Assembly: GCA_002483395.1 (NCBI GenBank)
Contig: DLHV01000071.1
Coordinates: 32,652 to 38,451, forward strand
Direction of reading: 5' to 3'
Origin: Chloracidobacterium sp. UBA7659
GTDB lineage: Bacteria; Acidobacteriota; Blastocatellia; Pyrinomonadales; Pyrinomonadaceae
Length of the DNA: 5,800 nt
Notes under the pieces: generated by a model
Database searches by the model: none
Seen by the model: the letters and a program-made list of their open reading frames with translations, nothing else
Told to the model about the DNA's origin: nothing
Program-made: the position numbers and the translations under genes
In this document: positions 1 through 5,566 of the stretch, one piece after another
How the letters are laid out: every line of letters begins with the position of its first letter
Position numbering within the stretch: position 1 is the first letter of the stretch

Positions 1-1075
1 AATCATTCGCGGCATACCAATACGCCGCACCCGCCAATAAATTCAAATTCAGCGGGGTTTGTTCGAGCGATCGTGTCATTTCACTCTCAGCTTCGGTTTT
101 TTTACCTTCACCGAAAAGTGAGAGTATCAGCCCGGTTTTCGCTGCCCCATCGGTTTCGTTTGCCGAGACGATTTCCCGGTACAATGCGGCCGCTTCGTCC
201 GGTTTTCCGAGTGCCCGCTTCATTTCGGCAAGACCCCTCTTTGACGCCGCCGAACTACGATCGAGTTCGAGAGCTTTGGAATATGCAGCCGCCGATTCTT
301 CAATGTCGAAATTCAGGCGATGTGCGAGCCCAAGAGTCTGATAAGCGGCCACGGAATTCGGATCGACGCCAATGGCTTTTTCAGCAAGGCGTTTAGCGTC
401 CGAACCGCCTTCTATACCGAGATAAAACGTTGCCAGGCTAAGAAGCTGCTTTGAGTTGCCGGCCGCCTTTTTCTCGATAGCTTCGGCGACCTCGATGCCG
501 GCGGCACGCTGATCGCGATAAAAAAGATTTGCCGGGAATTTTGACACGATCTCGTTGAACAACCTTTCAGGGATCGGTGTCGGAGCCTCGGCCACTGCAA
601 GCTTGAAAAGCGCGATGCCCTCGCTGTTCTCGTTGGCCTGAAGTTTTTCGTCGCCGAGAATTGCGCGGGCCGTAACAAGTGATTCGGCTGCCCGGGCTTG
701 ATATTCGGATTTGGGAAAATCGTGAATGAATTTCTTTAGAGCCGACGCTCTTTCGGCCACTGAAGTTAGAGCGAGAGCGGCCTCCAATTTCGCCTTCTCG
801 ACTTCGGTGTCAACCGGAGCAGGTGTCGGTGTTGCCTTCGGCTTCGGCTTTGAGGCTGTCTGCTTGCTTGGCGCAGCCGATTTCGGCTTCGGCTTTGAAG
901 CGGTCTGCTTTGCTGGCGTGGCCGCCTTTTTCGACAGCGTAGCCTGCTTTTTCGTCGATTCCAAAGCGATCTGCTTTGCTGGAGTCGCTGGTTTGGTTGC
1001 CGGACGCAGCGGTTTTTGGCCAAAGGCAGAGCCTGCCATAAACACCACGAAAACCACTAATAAAGACTTATTCAT
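1..1075 (-). CDS. Secreted tetratricopeptide-repeat protein, 3' end beyond the window
   Basis: The minus strand is open without a stop from the ATG at 1075-1073 to the left edge (358 codons seen), so the C-terminus is missing. Residues 1-19 form a signal peptide (MNKS, hydrophobic LLVVFVVFMAG, then SAFG before Gln20). Residues 21-86 are a low-complexity Lys/Ala/Pro/Thr linker in which ATPAKQ- and KQTASKPKPK-like units recur. Residues 90-200 are helical and contain a KKFIHDFPKSEYQARA stretch like an outer-membrane-lipoprotein TPR. From about 206 onward there are at least four 34-residue TPR units with Ala/Leu/Tyr at helix-packing positions and acidic-Pro/Arg turns (VDPN, LDRS). TPRs are protein-binding scaffolds, and no catalytic motif is visible in this part. 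It probably acts in the periplasm or at the envelope; its partner is unknown. The upstream gene is divergent, and no convincing promoter was seen. I do not assign a gene name. Confidence 0.88.
   Translation of the reverse strand, partial: MNKSLLVVFVVFMAGSAFGQKPLRPATKPATPAKQIALESTKKQATLSKKAATPAKQTASKPKPKSAAPSKQTASKPKPKATPTPAPVDTEVEKAKLEAALALTSVAERASALKKFIHDFPKSEYQARAAESLVTARAILGDEKLQANENSEGIALFKLAVAEAPTPIPERLFNEIVSKFPANLFYRDQRAAGIEVAEAIEKKAAGNSKQLLSLATFYLGIEGGSDAKRLAEKAIGVDPNSVAAYQTLGLAHRLNFDIEESAAAYSKALELDRSSAASKRGLAEMKRALGKPDEAAALYREIVSANETDGAAKTGLILSLFGEGKKTEAESEMTRSLEQTPLNLNLLAGAAYWYAAND
837..926 (-). repeat. Two tandem 45-bp units coding the linker of the TPR protein
   Basis: Positions 837-881 and 882-926 are two adjacent 45-bp units. 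The first 17 bases are identical (ttcggcttcggctttga), and the rest is similar with scattered substitutions. They encode successive 15-residue units of the Lys/Pro-rich linker on the minus strand (KQTASKPKPK appears twice). A third, more diverged copy of the ATPAKQ part lies near 957-991. The period is a multiple of three, so copy-number change would lengthen or shorten the linker without a frameshift. Confidence 0.75.
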
Positions 1076-1159
1076 AACGCCTGAACGAAGGACGAACACA
1101 AGGCTTTTTCCGGAATAGCCGCGAATCATGCGCTCAACGTACCAAATAATATCACGAAA

Positions 1160-1188
1160 TTGCATTTATCGCCTTTGGGTTCTATCCT
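1160..1188 (+). promoter_or_regulatory. Possible promoter for the 172-residue hypothetical gene
   Basis: TTGCAT at 1160-1165 and TATCCT at 1183-1188 are separated by 17 bases. The -35 matches consensus at three positions and the -10 at four. If used, transcription would begin about at 1195, which is the A of the start codon, giving a leaderless message. This agrees with the lack of a recognisable Shine-Dalgarno sequence before 1195. The match is weak and could be chance. Confidence 0.35.
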
Positions 1189-1194
1189 CAATCG

Positions 1195-1713
1195 ATGAAC
1201 GAACTCGACGAAATGTGGTCTCAAATGCTTTCGCAAGCACTGGAAAGTGCGCGAGTCTCAGGCCGCCACGACGTCGCCGACTATCTCAACCTAAAAGCTA
1301 CGAACGACGCGATCCGGCAAACAAGTGTCCGGTGGTTGTTCGATACGCTGATCGAGATAGCAAGCGAAGCGAACCGTTCAAATCTAAGCGTCTCGATCGA
1401 GAAAAGCGAACCACACAGCTTTGCGTATCGCGGTGCTAACCTTGTCGGCTCACTAATTCGATTTCGTTACGGGGTGAGATGTTTGACGGTCGAAGCAGGT
1501 TGGACGCGTACTCCGACAGACGGATTTATGCGCGGCGGTGCGTTGGCATTTGCAAGGCTCACTCATAAGGGAATGCCAAAGGCGAACGCCGAGATCGCTT
1601 TGACGACATCGAATGAGGCACCGGTCTGGAAGTTGGTTGAGGACGAAAAGGCCGGCGAAGTATTTCGTTCCGATGGACTCCACCGTCATTTCCTTATATT
1701 CACTGGAAGCTAG
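1195..1713 (+). CDS. Conserved-looking hypothetical protein, 172 aa
   Basis: I do not recognise a named family. The product is a soluble-looking protein with no signal peptide or membrane segment. It starts MNELDEMWSQML and has an amphipathic helical N-terminal half (residues 1-60) containing RWLFDTLIEIASEA. The C-terminal half is mixed alpha/beta with a Gly/Arg-rich patch around residues 105-125 (AGWTRTPTDGFMRGGALAFARL) and ends in HFLIFTGS. Composition and frame behaviour are those of a real gene, and the long plus frames overlapping it give arginine/serine-rich translations typical of shadows. It is transcribed divergently from the TPR gene with 119 bp between starts, and it converges on the secreted protein encoded from 2623. 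There is no clear ribosome-binding site before the ATG, and a candidate promoter places the transcription start at the ATG itself. A function cannot be inferred from neighbours. Confidence 0.72.
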   Translation: MNELDEMWSQMLSQALESARVSGRHDVADYLNLKATNDAIRQTSVRWLFDTLIEIASEANRSNLSVSIEKSEPHSFAYRGANLVGSLIRFRYGVRCLTVEAGWTRTPTDGFMRGGALAFARLTHKGMPKANAEIALTTSNEAPVWKLVEDEKAGEVFRSDGLHRHFLIFTGS

Positions 1714-1749
1714 TGTCATGTCATATTTGAAACGTGATCGCACTGAGTT

Positions 1750-1845
1750 GCGGCAAACCGCCCCGGGCCGTGCACGCTGGTTAGCCTTGCCTGTTTCGTG
1801 CTCCGTGAGGCAACGGCTTTAACGGAGAGCCGGTCCTAACTTTTT
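1750..1845 (+). other. Stem-loop cluster in the convergent gap, possible terminator
   Basis: The 232-bp gap between convergent genes contains a GCGG/CCGC hairpin with a CAAA loop (1750-1761). It also has a long imperfect hairpin with AGCCTTGCCT (1783-1792) pairing to AGGCAA-c-GGCT (1808-1818), extendable by GTTA/TAAC. A competing hairpin, CGGCT (1814-1818) with AGCCG (1828-1832), is followed eight bases later by five Ts (1841-1845). The last two share the 1814-1818 arm and cannot form together. This could serve as the terminator of the 172-residue gene, but the U-tract is short and distant. No ORF worth calling lies in the gap. Confidence 0.35.
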
Positions 1846-1945
1846 AACTTGTGTTCTTACTTTCACCACGATCGACGGTTTTATATTTCGCGCACGAGTA
1901 CGATTTTCAAGCTTAATGTAGCGGGCGTTTCAAATAGAATTAGTC

Positions 1946-2623
1946 TTATTTTACAAAGCCGTATTTGGTCAGCAGCAAATCGTTTTCCTGAATCAGCCCA
2001 ATTCCGGGCGCATAAAATTTGTATTCTTTTTCCTTAGGTTCGAGCGGCGTTGTTTCTTCAGTCTTTAAACAATTCGTAAAGCTTCCCGCTGGCGTTTTCA
2101 CTGTTTCACTCGTGCTGATGATTTCGGCCCTGTCCATTGCCACGCCCGGCGCGATTTCCTGAAAATATCTCGCTCCAAGCAAAATGAGTCCCGGCATCAT
2201 CACGCCCGCCCGGTTTTTGCCGTCCGCCGTCCATGCATCTTCGCCTTTGGTTATTTTGCCGTTTTTGTAAAGGTCAACTTCCTCGCCTAAATAATAAACG
2301 CTGCCTGTTTGTTTGCAGAAAGCAAGGAAATTTTTTGATATTTCGACGGTCTTTCCGTTTTCCGATTCGTTTTCTTCTACGACACGCGTTTTGACATTGC
2401 CGATTTTTCTAGTTTCGTTCAGAACGGTTATCACCAATCGCCCACCGTTACTATTTTCTAATATCAGTTGGTAGCCGGGTTCGAGTATAAAATACTGATT
2501 GTGACCCTTCGTTTCATACGAGCAGGTTGTCTGCATCAGTTCCTCGGTAAACTGTTTGTCTTGCGCGGAAGCGGTAATAGCCCCCGCTAAAAACAGAACA
2601 AATAAAATTGATATTTGTTTCAT
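1946..2623 (-). CDS. Secreted protein of unknown function, 225 aa, likely target of the adjacent two-component system
   Basis: Residues 1-20 are a clear Sec signal peptide (MKQ, hydrophobic core, cleavage after ASA before Gln21). The mature part follows the pattern of a widespread uncharacterised extracytoplasmic family that I know by its motifs. An N-terminal NxYFxLEPG-like segment (43-50) opens it, followed by beta strands of the VITVLNETRKIGNVKTRVVEE type (64-84). A YYLGEEVDLYKNGK segment lies at 110-123 and a W-(x)n-GVMMPG segment at 131-145. The closing part is TVKTPAGSFTNCLKTEETTPLEP (174-196) and YKFYAPGIGLIQE (201-213). Three cysteines (34, 103, 185) are present. No catalytic residues are evident; a beta-rich binding or envelope role is a guess. 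The start is fixed by GGAG at 2628-2631, four bases before the ATG. It lies 86 bp downstream of the kinase gene on the same strand but has its own boxed promoter, so it can be transcribed both from the operon and alone. Confidence 0.87.
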   Translation of the reverse strand: MKQISILFVLFLAGAITASAQDKQFTEELMQTTCSYETKGHNQYFILEPGYQLILENSNGGRLVITVLNETRKIGNVKTRVVEENESENGKTVEISKNFLAFCKQTGSVYYLGEEVDLYKNGKITKGEDAWTADGKNRAGVMMPGLILLGARYFQEIAPGVAMDRAEIISTSETVKTPAGSFTNCLKTEETTPLEPKEKEYKFYAPGIGLIQENDLLLTKYGFVK

Positions 2624-2670
2624 TTTTCTCCAAATTGTTGGTTATTTTTTGACCATGTTTCAATCCATCC

Positions 2671-2706
2671 AGTCTATAAAGATAAATATTAACGGAACAT
2701 TAACGG
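2671..2706 (-). promoter_or_regulatory. Promoter with paired OmpR-type half-sites for the secreted-protein gene
   Basis: On the minus strand CCGTTAAT occurs twice (2706-2699 and 2695-2688), exactly 11 bp apart, with no mismatch. Eleven bases further is TAGACT (2676-2671), a four-of-six -10; the overlapping TATAGA (2678-2673) scores equally. No good -35 is present, and the half-sites sit where it should be, as at promoters that need an OmpR/PhoP-type activator. Transcription would start near 2664, leaving a leader of about 40 bases with a good ribosome-binding site. The same layout occurs upstream of the response-regulator gene. Confidence 0.6.
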
Positions 2707-2709
2707 CTA

Positions 2710-4194
2710 CTATGGCTTTTTTTCCGGACCTGGCAGTTCAACCTGAAAAACCGAACCGTCCGAATCAGATTTTTTTAGGACGAGCGAGCCTTGATGTACT
2801 TCAGCGATCCATGCGGCGATGGAAAGGCCGAGGCCGACGCCATTTTTGCCGTTTGTATTGTCGCGGGTTCTCGACTTGTCGCCTCTATAAAAACGGTCGA
2901 ATATCTTTGCCTGGTCCTCGATTTCAATTCCCTCGCCGGTGTCGCGGATTGTAACTCGGTAGTTTTTGCCGTCGTTTTGCGGGGTTATAGCGACGGTTCC
3001 GCCTTTGCGGTTGTATTTGATGGCGTTGTCGAGCAGGTTAAGAAACAAGCGGTGCAGGAGCTCTTCGTCGCCGGTGAAGGGCATTTCGTCCGGAACTGAA
3101 AATTCGAGTTTGATATTTCTTTTTTTCGCGAGAGTGCCGACGACCCGGACGCATTCGACCAGAATTTCATCAAGAAAGAGGTTCGTGAACCGCGGCTTGA
3201 GCTGCCCGCTGTCGGCACGTGCGAGGATGAATAGATCCTCCACGATTTTGGTCAAACGTTTGCTTTCGTCATGAACGATCGATAGTGATTCACGATAATC
3301 CTCAGCCGAACGATCTTCTTTCAAAATAGCAATCTCCGATTCACCGCGTACGATCGCCAGCGGCGTGCGGAGTTCGTGCGACGCGTCAGACATAAATTGC
3401 CTTTGCTGTTGAAATGATTCTTCGAGTCGTGAAAGAAGATCATTAAAAACCTTTGCGAGTCTGCCGAGTTCGTCGCGCTCATTTTTTACCGGAAGCCTTT
3501 CATTCAGGTTCGTCGCGCCGATAATCGAGGCGTGCTCGCTCATTGAAACGACGGGAGCAAGGCTTCGCCGCGCAGTAAAGTAGCCACCCAAACCCGCGAG
3601 AATCAGAGCAATCGGAACCGTGACGAAGAAAATCCTCCTCAGGCTCGTTAGGAATTCAGTCTGCTCGCGAAGCGAGCGTGTGATCAGCAATCGAAACGGT
3701 TTTCCGTCAAGGCTGAGCGCCATTTGATGAATACGAAAAGTCTCGTTCTGTATGAGAACGTCGGAAAAGGGAATGTCCCCAGCTAAGTTCTTTGCTCTTT
3801 CTTCCAATTCAGGAATCGTTATGGTTGAGCCGACTGTCGCCCCGTTTTGATCGAGAACAAGGAATCCGTAATCTCGTGAACGTAGGTCTTCGAGTTCTTC
3901 CGCAATCGCGGATTCTATAGTCAAAGGCAGTTCGCCGTCCTCGTCAACGGCTTTTTTTTCATCTTCATCTTCTTCGACGGGTGGCGCGGGCAAGAGTCTC
4001 GCGGCGGCTATGTCGGCCTCTTCTTTATGCAAGTCCGTTTCTACGCTTCGTTCAATTTCAGCCAGATTATTATCAGCTGTTTGGCTCAGATTACGAGCTA
4101 CGAGCAAGTAGATGACGGCGGCAAAGGTGATAATTATCAAGGCCAGAATACTCAAGTACCAGAGCGTGAGCCGTGTTCGTATGGAATTAAGCAT
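2710..4194 (-). CDS. Membrane sensor histidine kinase (HAMP/HisKA/HATPase), 494 aa
   Basis: This is the sensor of a two-component pair and would autophosphorylate on histidine and pass phosphate to the regulator encoded just upstream. Visible parts in order: N-terminal SIRTRLTLWYL and TM1 (about 10-33); an extracytoplasmic sensor loop (34-186); TM2 (about 188-208); HAMP (209-262); the H-box ASHELRTP with His273; the N-box around Asn386-Asn390 (NLLDN); G1 DTGEG (418-422); F-box FDRFYR (432-437); and G2 GVGLGLS (452-458). All catalytic motifs are intact. The overall build and N-terminus resemble the CusS/heavy-metal sensor group common in Acidobacteriota, but the ligand cannot be read from sequence. 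The sensor loop carries a dense acidic run at 74-88 (EEDEDE...DEDGE). The ATG follows the regulator's TAG with no gap, so translation is probably coupled. Family assignment is secure; metal sensing is only an inference. Confidence 0.95.
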   Translation of the reverse strand: MLNSIRTRLTLWYLSILALIIITFAAVIYLLVARNLSQTADNNLAEIERSVETDLHKEEADIAAARLLPAPPVEEDEDEKKAVDEDGELPLTIESAIAEELEDLRSRDYGFLVLDQNGATVGSTITIPELEERAKNLAGDIPFSDVLIQNETFRIHQMALSLDGKPFRLLITRSLREQTEFLTSLRRIFFVTVPIALILAGLGGYFTARRSLAPVVSMSEHASIIGATNLNERLPVKNERDELGRLAKVFNDLLSRLEESFQQQRQFMSDASHELRTPLAIVRGESEIAILKEDRSAEDYRESLSIVHDESKRLTKIVEDLFILARADSGQLKPRFTNLFLDEILVECVRVVGTLAKKRNIKLEFSVPDEMPFTGDEELLHRLFLNLLDNAIKYNRKGGTVAITPQNDGKNYRVTIRDTGEGIEIEDQAKIFDRFYRGDKSRTRDNTNGKNGVGLGLSIAAWIAEVHQGSLVLKKSDSDGSVFQVELPGPEKKP

Positions 4195-4872
4195 CTATTC
4201 CGCGATCGTCTCCAAAATATAACCCGCGCCTCGCCGGGTGTGAATAAGGTTGGGAGCAGAGCCTTTGTCTATCTTCACCCTGAGACGGTTGATATAAACC
4301 TCGATCAGATTGGAAAAGGCGTCAAAATTTTCATCCCACACGTGCTCTGCTATCTCGGCCCGCCCGACGACCTTATTTTGCTGTCGCGCCAGGAATTCGA
4401 GCAAGGCATATTCCTTAGTTGTAAGCGTAATTTCATCCCCACTTCTCCATACTCTTTGCGCCGCCGTGTCGATTTGCAGATCAGCAACCACAATGTTTGC
4501 CGGCCGTAACTCGCCGTTTCGACGCAGCAACGCACGAAGCCGGGCCAAAAGTTCCTTGAAATCGAAAGGCTTAACCAAATAATCGTCGGCTCCACAATCA
4601 AGTCCGCTGATGCGGTCATCAACTGCGTCCCTCGCAGTCAACATAATGATCGGAGTTTTCAACCCGGAATTTCTGATCTCTTCACAAACAGCAAGGCCAT
4701 TCTTTTTAGGAATCATAACGTCGAGGATGATTATGTCGTAGTCGTTGACAGACGCCTGGTAAAGCGCTTCTTCGCCATCGGATGCCGAATCTACGGCGTA
4801 CGAATTCTCCCGCAAGCCTTTCGCAACAAAAGCGGCAATCCGTGGATCATCTTCGACCAACAAAATACGCAC
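4195..4872 (-). CDS. OmpR-family response regulator, 225 aa
   Basis: This is a DNA-binding response regulator and the partner of the kinase encoded immediately downstream. The receiver domain (1-117) has the acidic pocket Asp8-Asp9, the phosphoacceptor Asp51 (IIILDVMIP), Thr79 (MLTAR) and Lys101 (LVKPF). The C-terminal winged helix (about 126-222) has the recognition-helix region NLIEVYINRLRVKID (188-202) and the terminal RRGAGYIL hairpin. Length and motifs are standard for the CusR/PhoP/MprA-like group. The start is GTG at 4872-4870, placing MRILLVEDD at the usual N-terminus, and no in-frame ATG fits. A perfect TATAAT (4884-4879) ends only six bases before the start codon, so the message is probably leaderless, and there is no Shine-Dalgarno sequence. 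Paired TTAAT half-sites in front of that -10 suggest autoregulation. Functional class is secure; target genes are inferred. Confidence 0.96.
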   Translation of the reverse strand: MRILLVEDDPRIAAFVAKGLRENSYAVDSASDGEEALYQASVNDYDIIILDVMIPKKNGLAVCEEIRNSGLKTPIIMLTARDAVDDRISGLDCGADDYLVKPFDFKELLARLRALLRRNGELRPANIVVADLQIDTAAQRVWRSGDEITLTTKEYALLEFLARQQNKVVGRAEIAEHVWDENFDAFSNLIEVYINRLRVKIDKGSAPNLIHTRRGAGYILETIAE

Positions 4873-4878
4873 TGCTCA

Positions 4879-4912
4879 ATTATAATACAGCGAAGATTAA
4901 TGCGGGATTAAT
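4879..4912 (-). promoter_or_regulatory. Autoregulated-looking promoter of the response-regulator/kinase operon
   Basis: On the minus strand ATTAATC occurs twice (4912-4906 and 4901-4895) with an 11-bp period. The core TTAAT-N6-TTAAT is followed after 11 bases by a perfect TATAAT (4884-4879). No -35 hexamer is present at the usual distance. The predicted start of transcription is at about 4872-4873, on the start codon. Core, period and distance to the -10 match the promoter of the secreted-protein gene at 2671-2706. Confidence 0.7.
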
Positions 4913-4952
4913 TTTGTACCGCAAGTCCGCAGCGGCATTTGCGGCCAATGCT

Positions 4953-4981
4953 TTGACAGAATACCCTTTTTTCCGTAAAGT
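4953..4981 (+). promoter_or_regulatory. Housekeeping promoter of rpmH-rnpA
   Basis: A perfect -35 TTGACA (4953-4958) is followed by a 17-base spacer and TAAAGT (4976-4981, four of six). Transcription would begin near 4988, giving a leader of about 34 bases to the rpmH ATG and about 21 bases to the candidate rnpA ATG at 5009. It diverges from the regulator promoter, and the two do not overlap. No DnaA boxes are seen in this gap. Confidence 0.72.
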
Positions 4982-4998
4982 TAAGGTTTTCACTTTCG

Positions 4999-5015
4999 GG
5001 TGAAGTTAATGGAGA
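4999..5015 (+). promoter_or_regulatory. Stacked ribosome-binding sites for rnpA (ATG 5009) and rpmH (ATG 5022)
   Basis: GGTGA at 4999-5003, which can pair with the distal anti-Shine-Dalgarno bases, lies five bases before the ATG at 5009. GGAGA at 5011-5015 lies six bases before the rpmH ATG at 5022 and overlaps the last base of the 5009 ATG. Two initiation sites 13 bases apart in different frames would compete for the ribosome. The rpmH site is the stronger of the two. Confidence 0.45.
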
Positions 5016-5566
5016 GTAATCATGCCGCAAAGAACATTTCAACCAAACAACCGCCGCCGCGCGAAAAAGCACGGCTTCCGCGCGCGAATGGCGACCAAGA
5101 ATGGCCGCGCCGTGATCAAGCGCCGCCGGGCAAAAGGACGCAAGCGATTAACTGTTCAGCATTATTAGAGTTTTCGCTGCCGAAGGAGGCCAGGCTCAGA
5201 AAGCGCGCTGATTTTTTGCGTGTTTATGAGAACGGCAAGCGTATTGATGGCCGTTTCATGACGGTTTTCATTCTGCCGGGCGAAGGTGATTTGCATCACG
5301 TCGGTATTACGGCGACGAAAAAGGCCATCGGCAAAGCGCACGACCGCAATAGGGCAAAACGCCTTTTGCGGGAAACTTTTCGATTGAGCAAGGCCGAGCT
5401 GAACGAGATACCGATCAAATTTGACTGGGTTTTGAATGCAAAGCGATGCATTCTAAAGGCAAAGCTTGCCGAACCGCTCGAAGATTTCAAAAAGATTGCG
5501 GTGAAGATTGGGCGGTCGGAACTATTATTAGCCACAGACAACACAGAGAAACACAGAGATGAATAG
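5009..5566 (+). CDS. rnpA: Ribonuclease P protein component, with N-terminal extension overlapping rpmH
   Basis: This is the protein subunit of RNase P, which binds the catalytic RNA and helps mature tRNA 5' ends. With the ATG at 5009 it is 185 residues. The conserved core starts at about residue 57 ([20 protein letters not shown]) and contains the signature RNR helix [17 protein letters not shown] (110-126). A typical RnpA is about 110-130 residues, so some 55 residues are extra. They are the out-of-frame translation of rpmH (rich in Arg, Lys, Pro). I chose 5009 because no ATG, GTG or TTG occurs in frame between there and the TTG at 5216, which is already inside the core. A GTG at 5000 is a second upstream option. 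Otherwise a rare codon is needed: ATT at 5147 (with AAGGA eight bases before) or CTG at 5177. The last 11 residues and the TAG come from the palindromic repeat at 5531. Gene identity is secure; the start is uncertain. Confidence 0.85.
   Translation: MESNHAAKNISTKQPPPREKARLPRANGDQEWPRRDQAPPGKRTQAINCSALLEFSLPKEARLRKRADFLRVYENGKRIDGRFMTVFILPGEGDLHHVGITATKKAIGKAHDRNRAKRLLRETFRLSKAELNEIPIKFDWVLNAKRCILKAKLAEPLEDFKKIAVKIGRSELLLATDNTEKHRDE
5022..5168 (+). CDS. rpmH: 50S ribosomal protein L34, 48 aa
   Basis: The small basic protein of the large ribosomal subunit. It begins [19 protein letters not shown] and continues through [22 protein letters not shown] to RLTV, followed by a short QHY tail and TAG. 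These are the hallmark L34 motifs (T-F-Q-P-N, K-x-H-G-F-R-x-R-M, R-R-x-K-G-R-x-x-L). Length is normal (usually 44-50). The ATG is set by GGAGA six bases upstream, and a strong promoter lies at 4953-4981. The gene is followed by rnpA and yidD, the usual bacterial order. Its whole length is open in the rnpA frame. Every codon that precedes an AAN codon (Lys or Asn) avoids a final T, which keeps TAA out of that frame. Confidence 0.96.
   Translation: MPQRTFQPNNRRRAKKHGFRARMATKNGRAVIKRRRAKGRKRLTVQHY

Noticed and set aside
726..1118. Plus-strand open frame of 130 codons with Phe/Gly/Val/Ala-rich repeats
   Set aside because: It is the antisense shadow of the Lys/Ala/Pro-rich linker of the TPR gene. 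Its repeats are explained by the 45-bp units.
1128..1439. Plus-strand frame of 103 codons overlapping the 172-residue gene
   Set aside because: Arg/Ser-rich translation with no plausible start context; an out-of-frame shadow of the gene starting at 1195.
1780..1823. GTTAGCC...GGCTTTAAC hairpin as an integron attC site
   Set aside because: attC sites begin with RYYYAAC and end with GTTRRRY. Here the order of the outer cores is reversed, and no integrase or cassette array is present.
1815..1834. Bases around ttaacggagagccgg resemble a stretch near the end of domain III in some bacterial group II introns
   Set aside because: The likeness is only about a dozen bases. There is no reverse-transcriptase frame and no domain V or VI, and the sequence stops matching right after it.
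4027..4509. Plus-strand frame of 160 codons opposite the kinase/regulator junction
   Set aside because: It lies antisense to two well-conserved genes with intact motifs, and its translation has no recognisable domain.
4873..5021. Replication origin upstream of rpmH, as in bacteria with dnaA-oriC-rpmH order
   Set aside because: No TTATNCACA-like DnaA boxes or AT-rich unwinding repeats are visible, and the neighbour is a response regulator, not dnaA.
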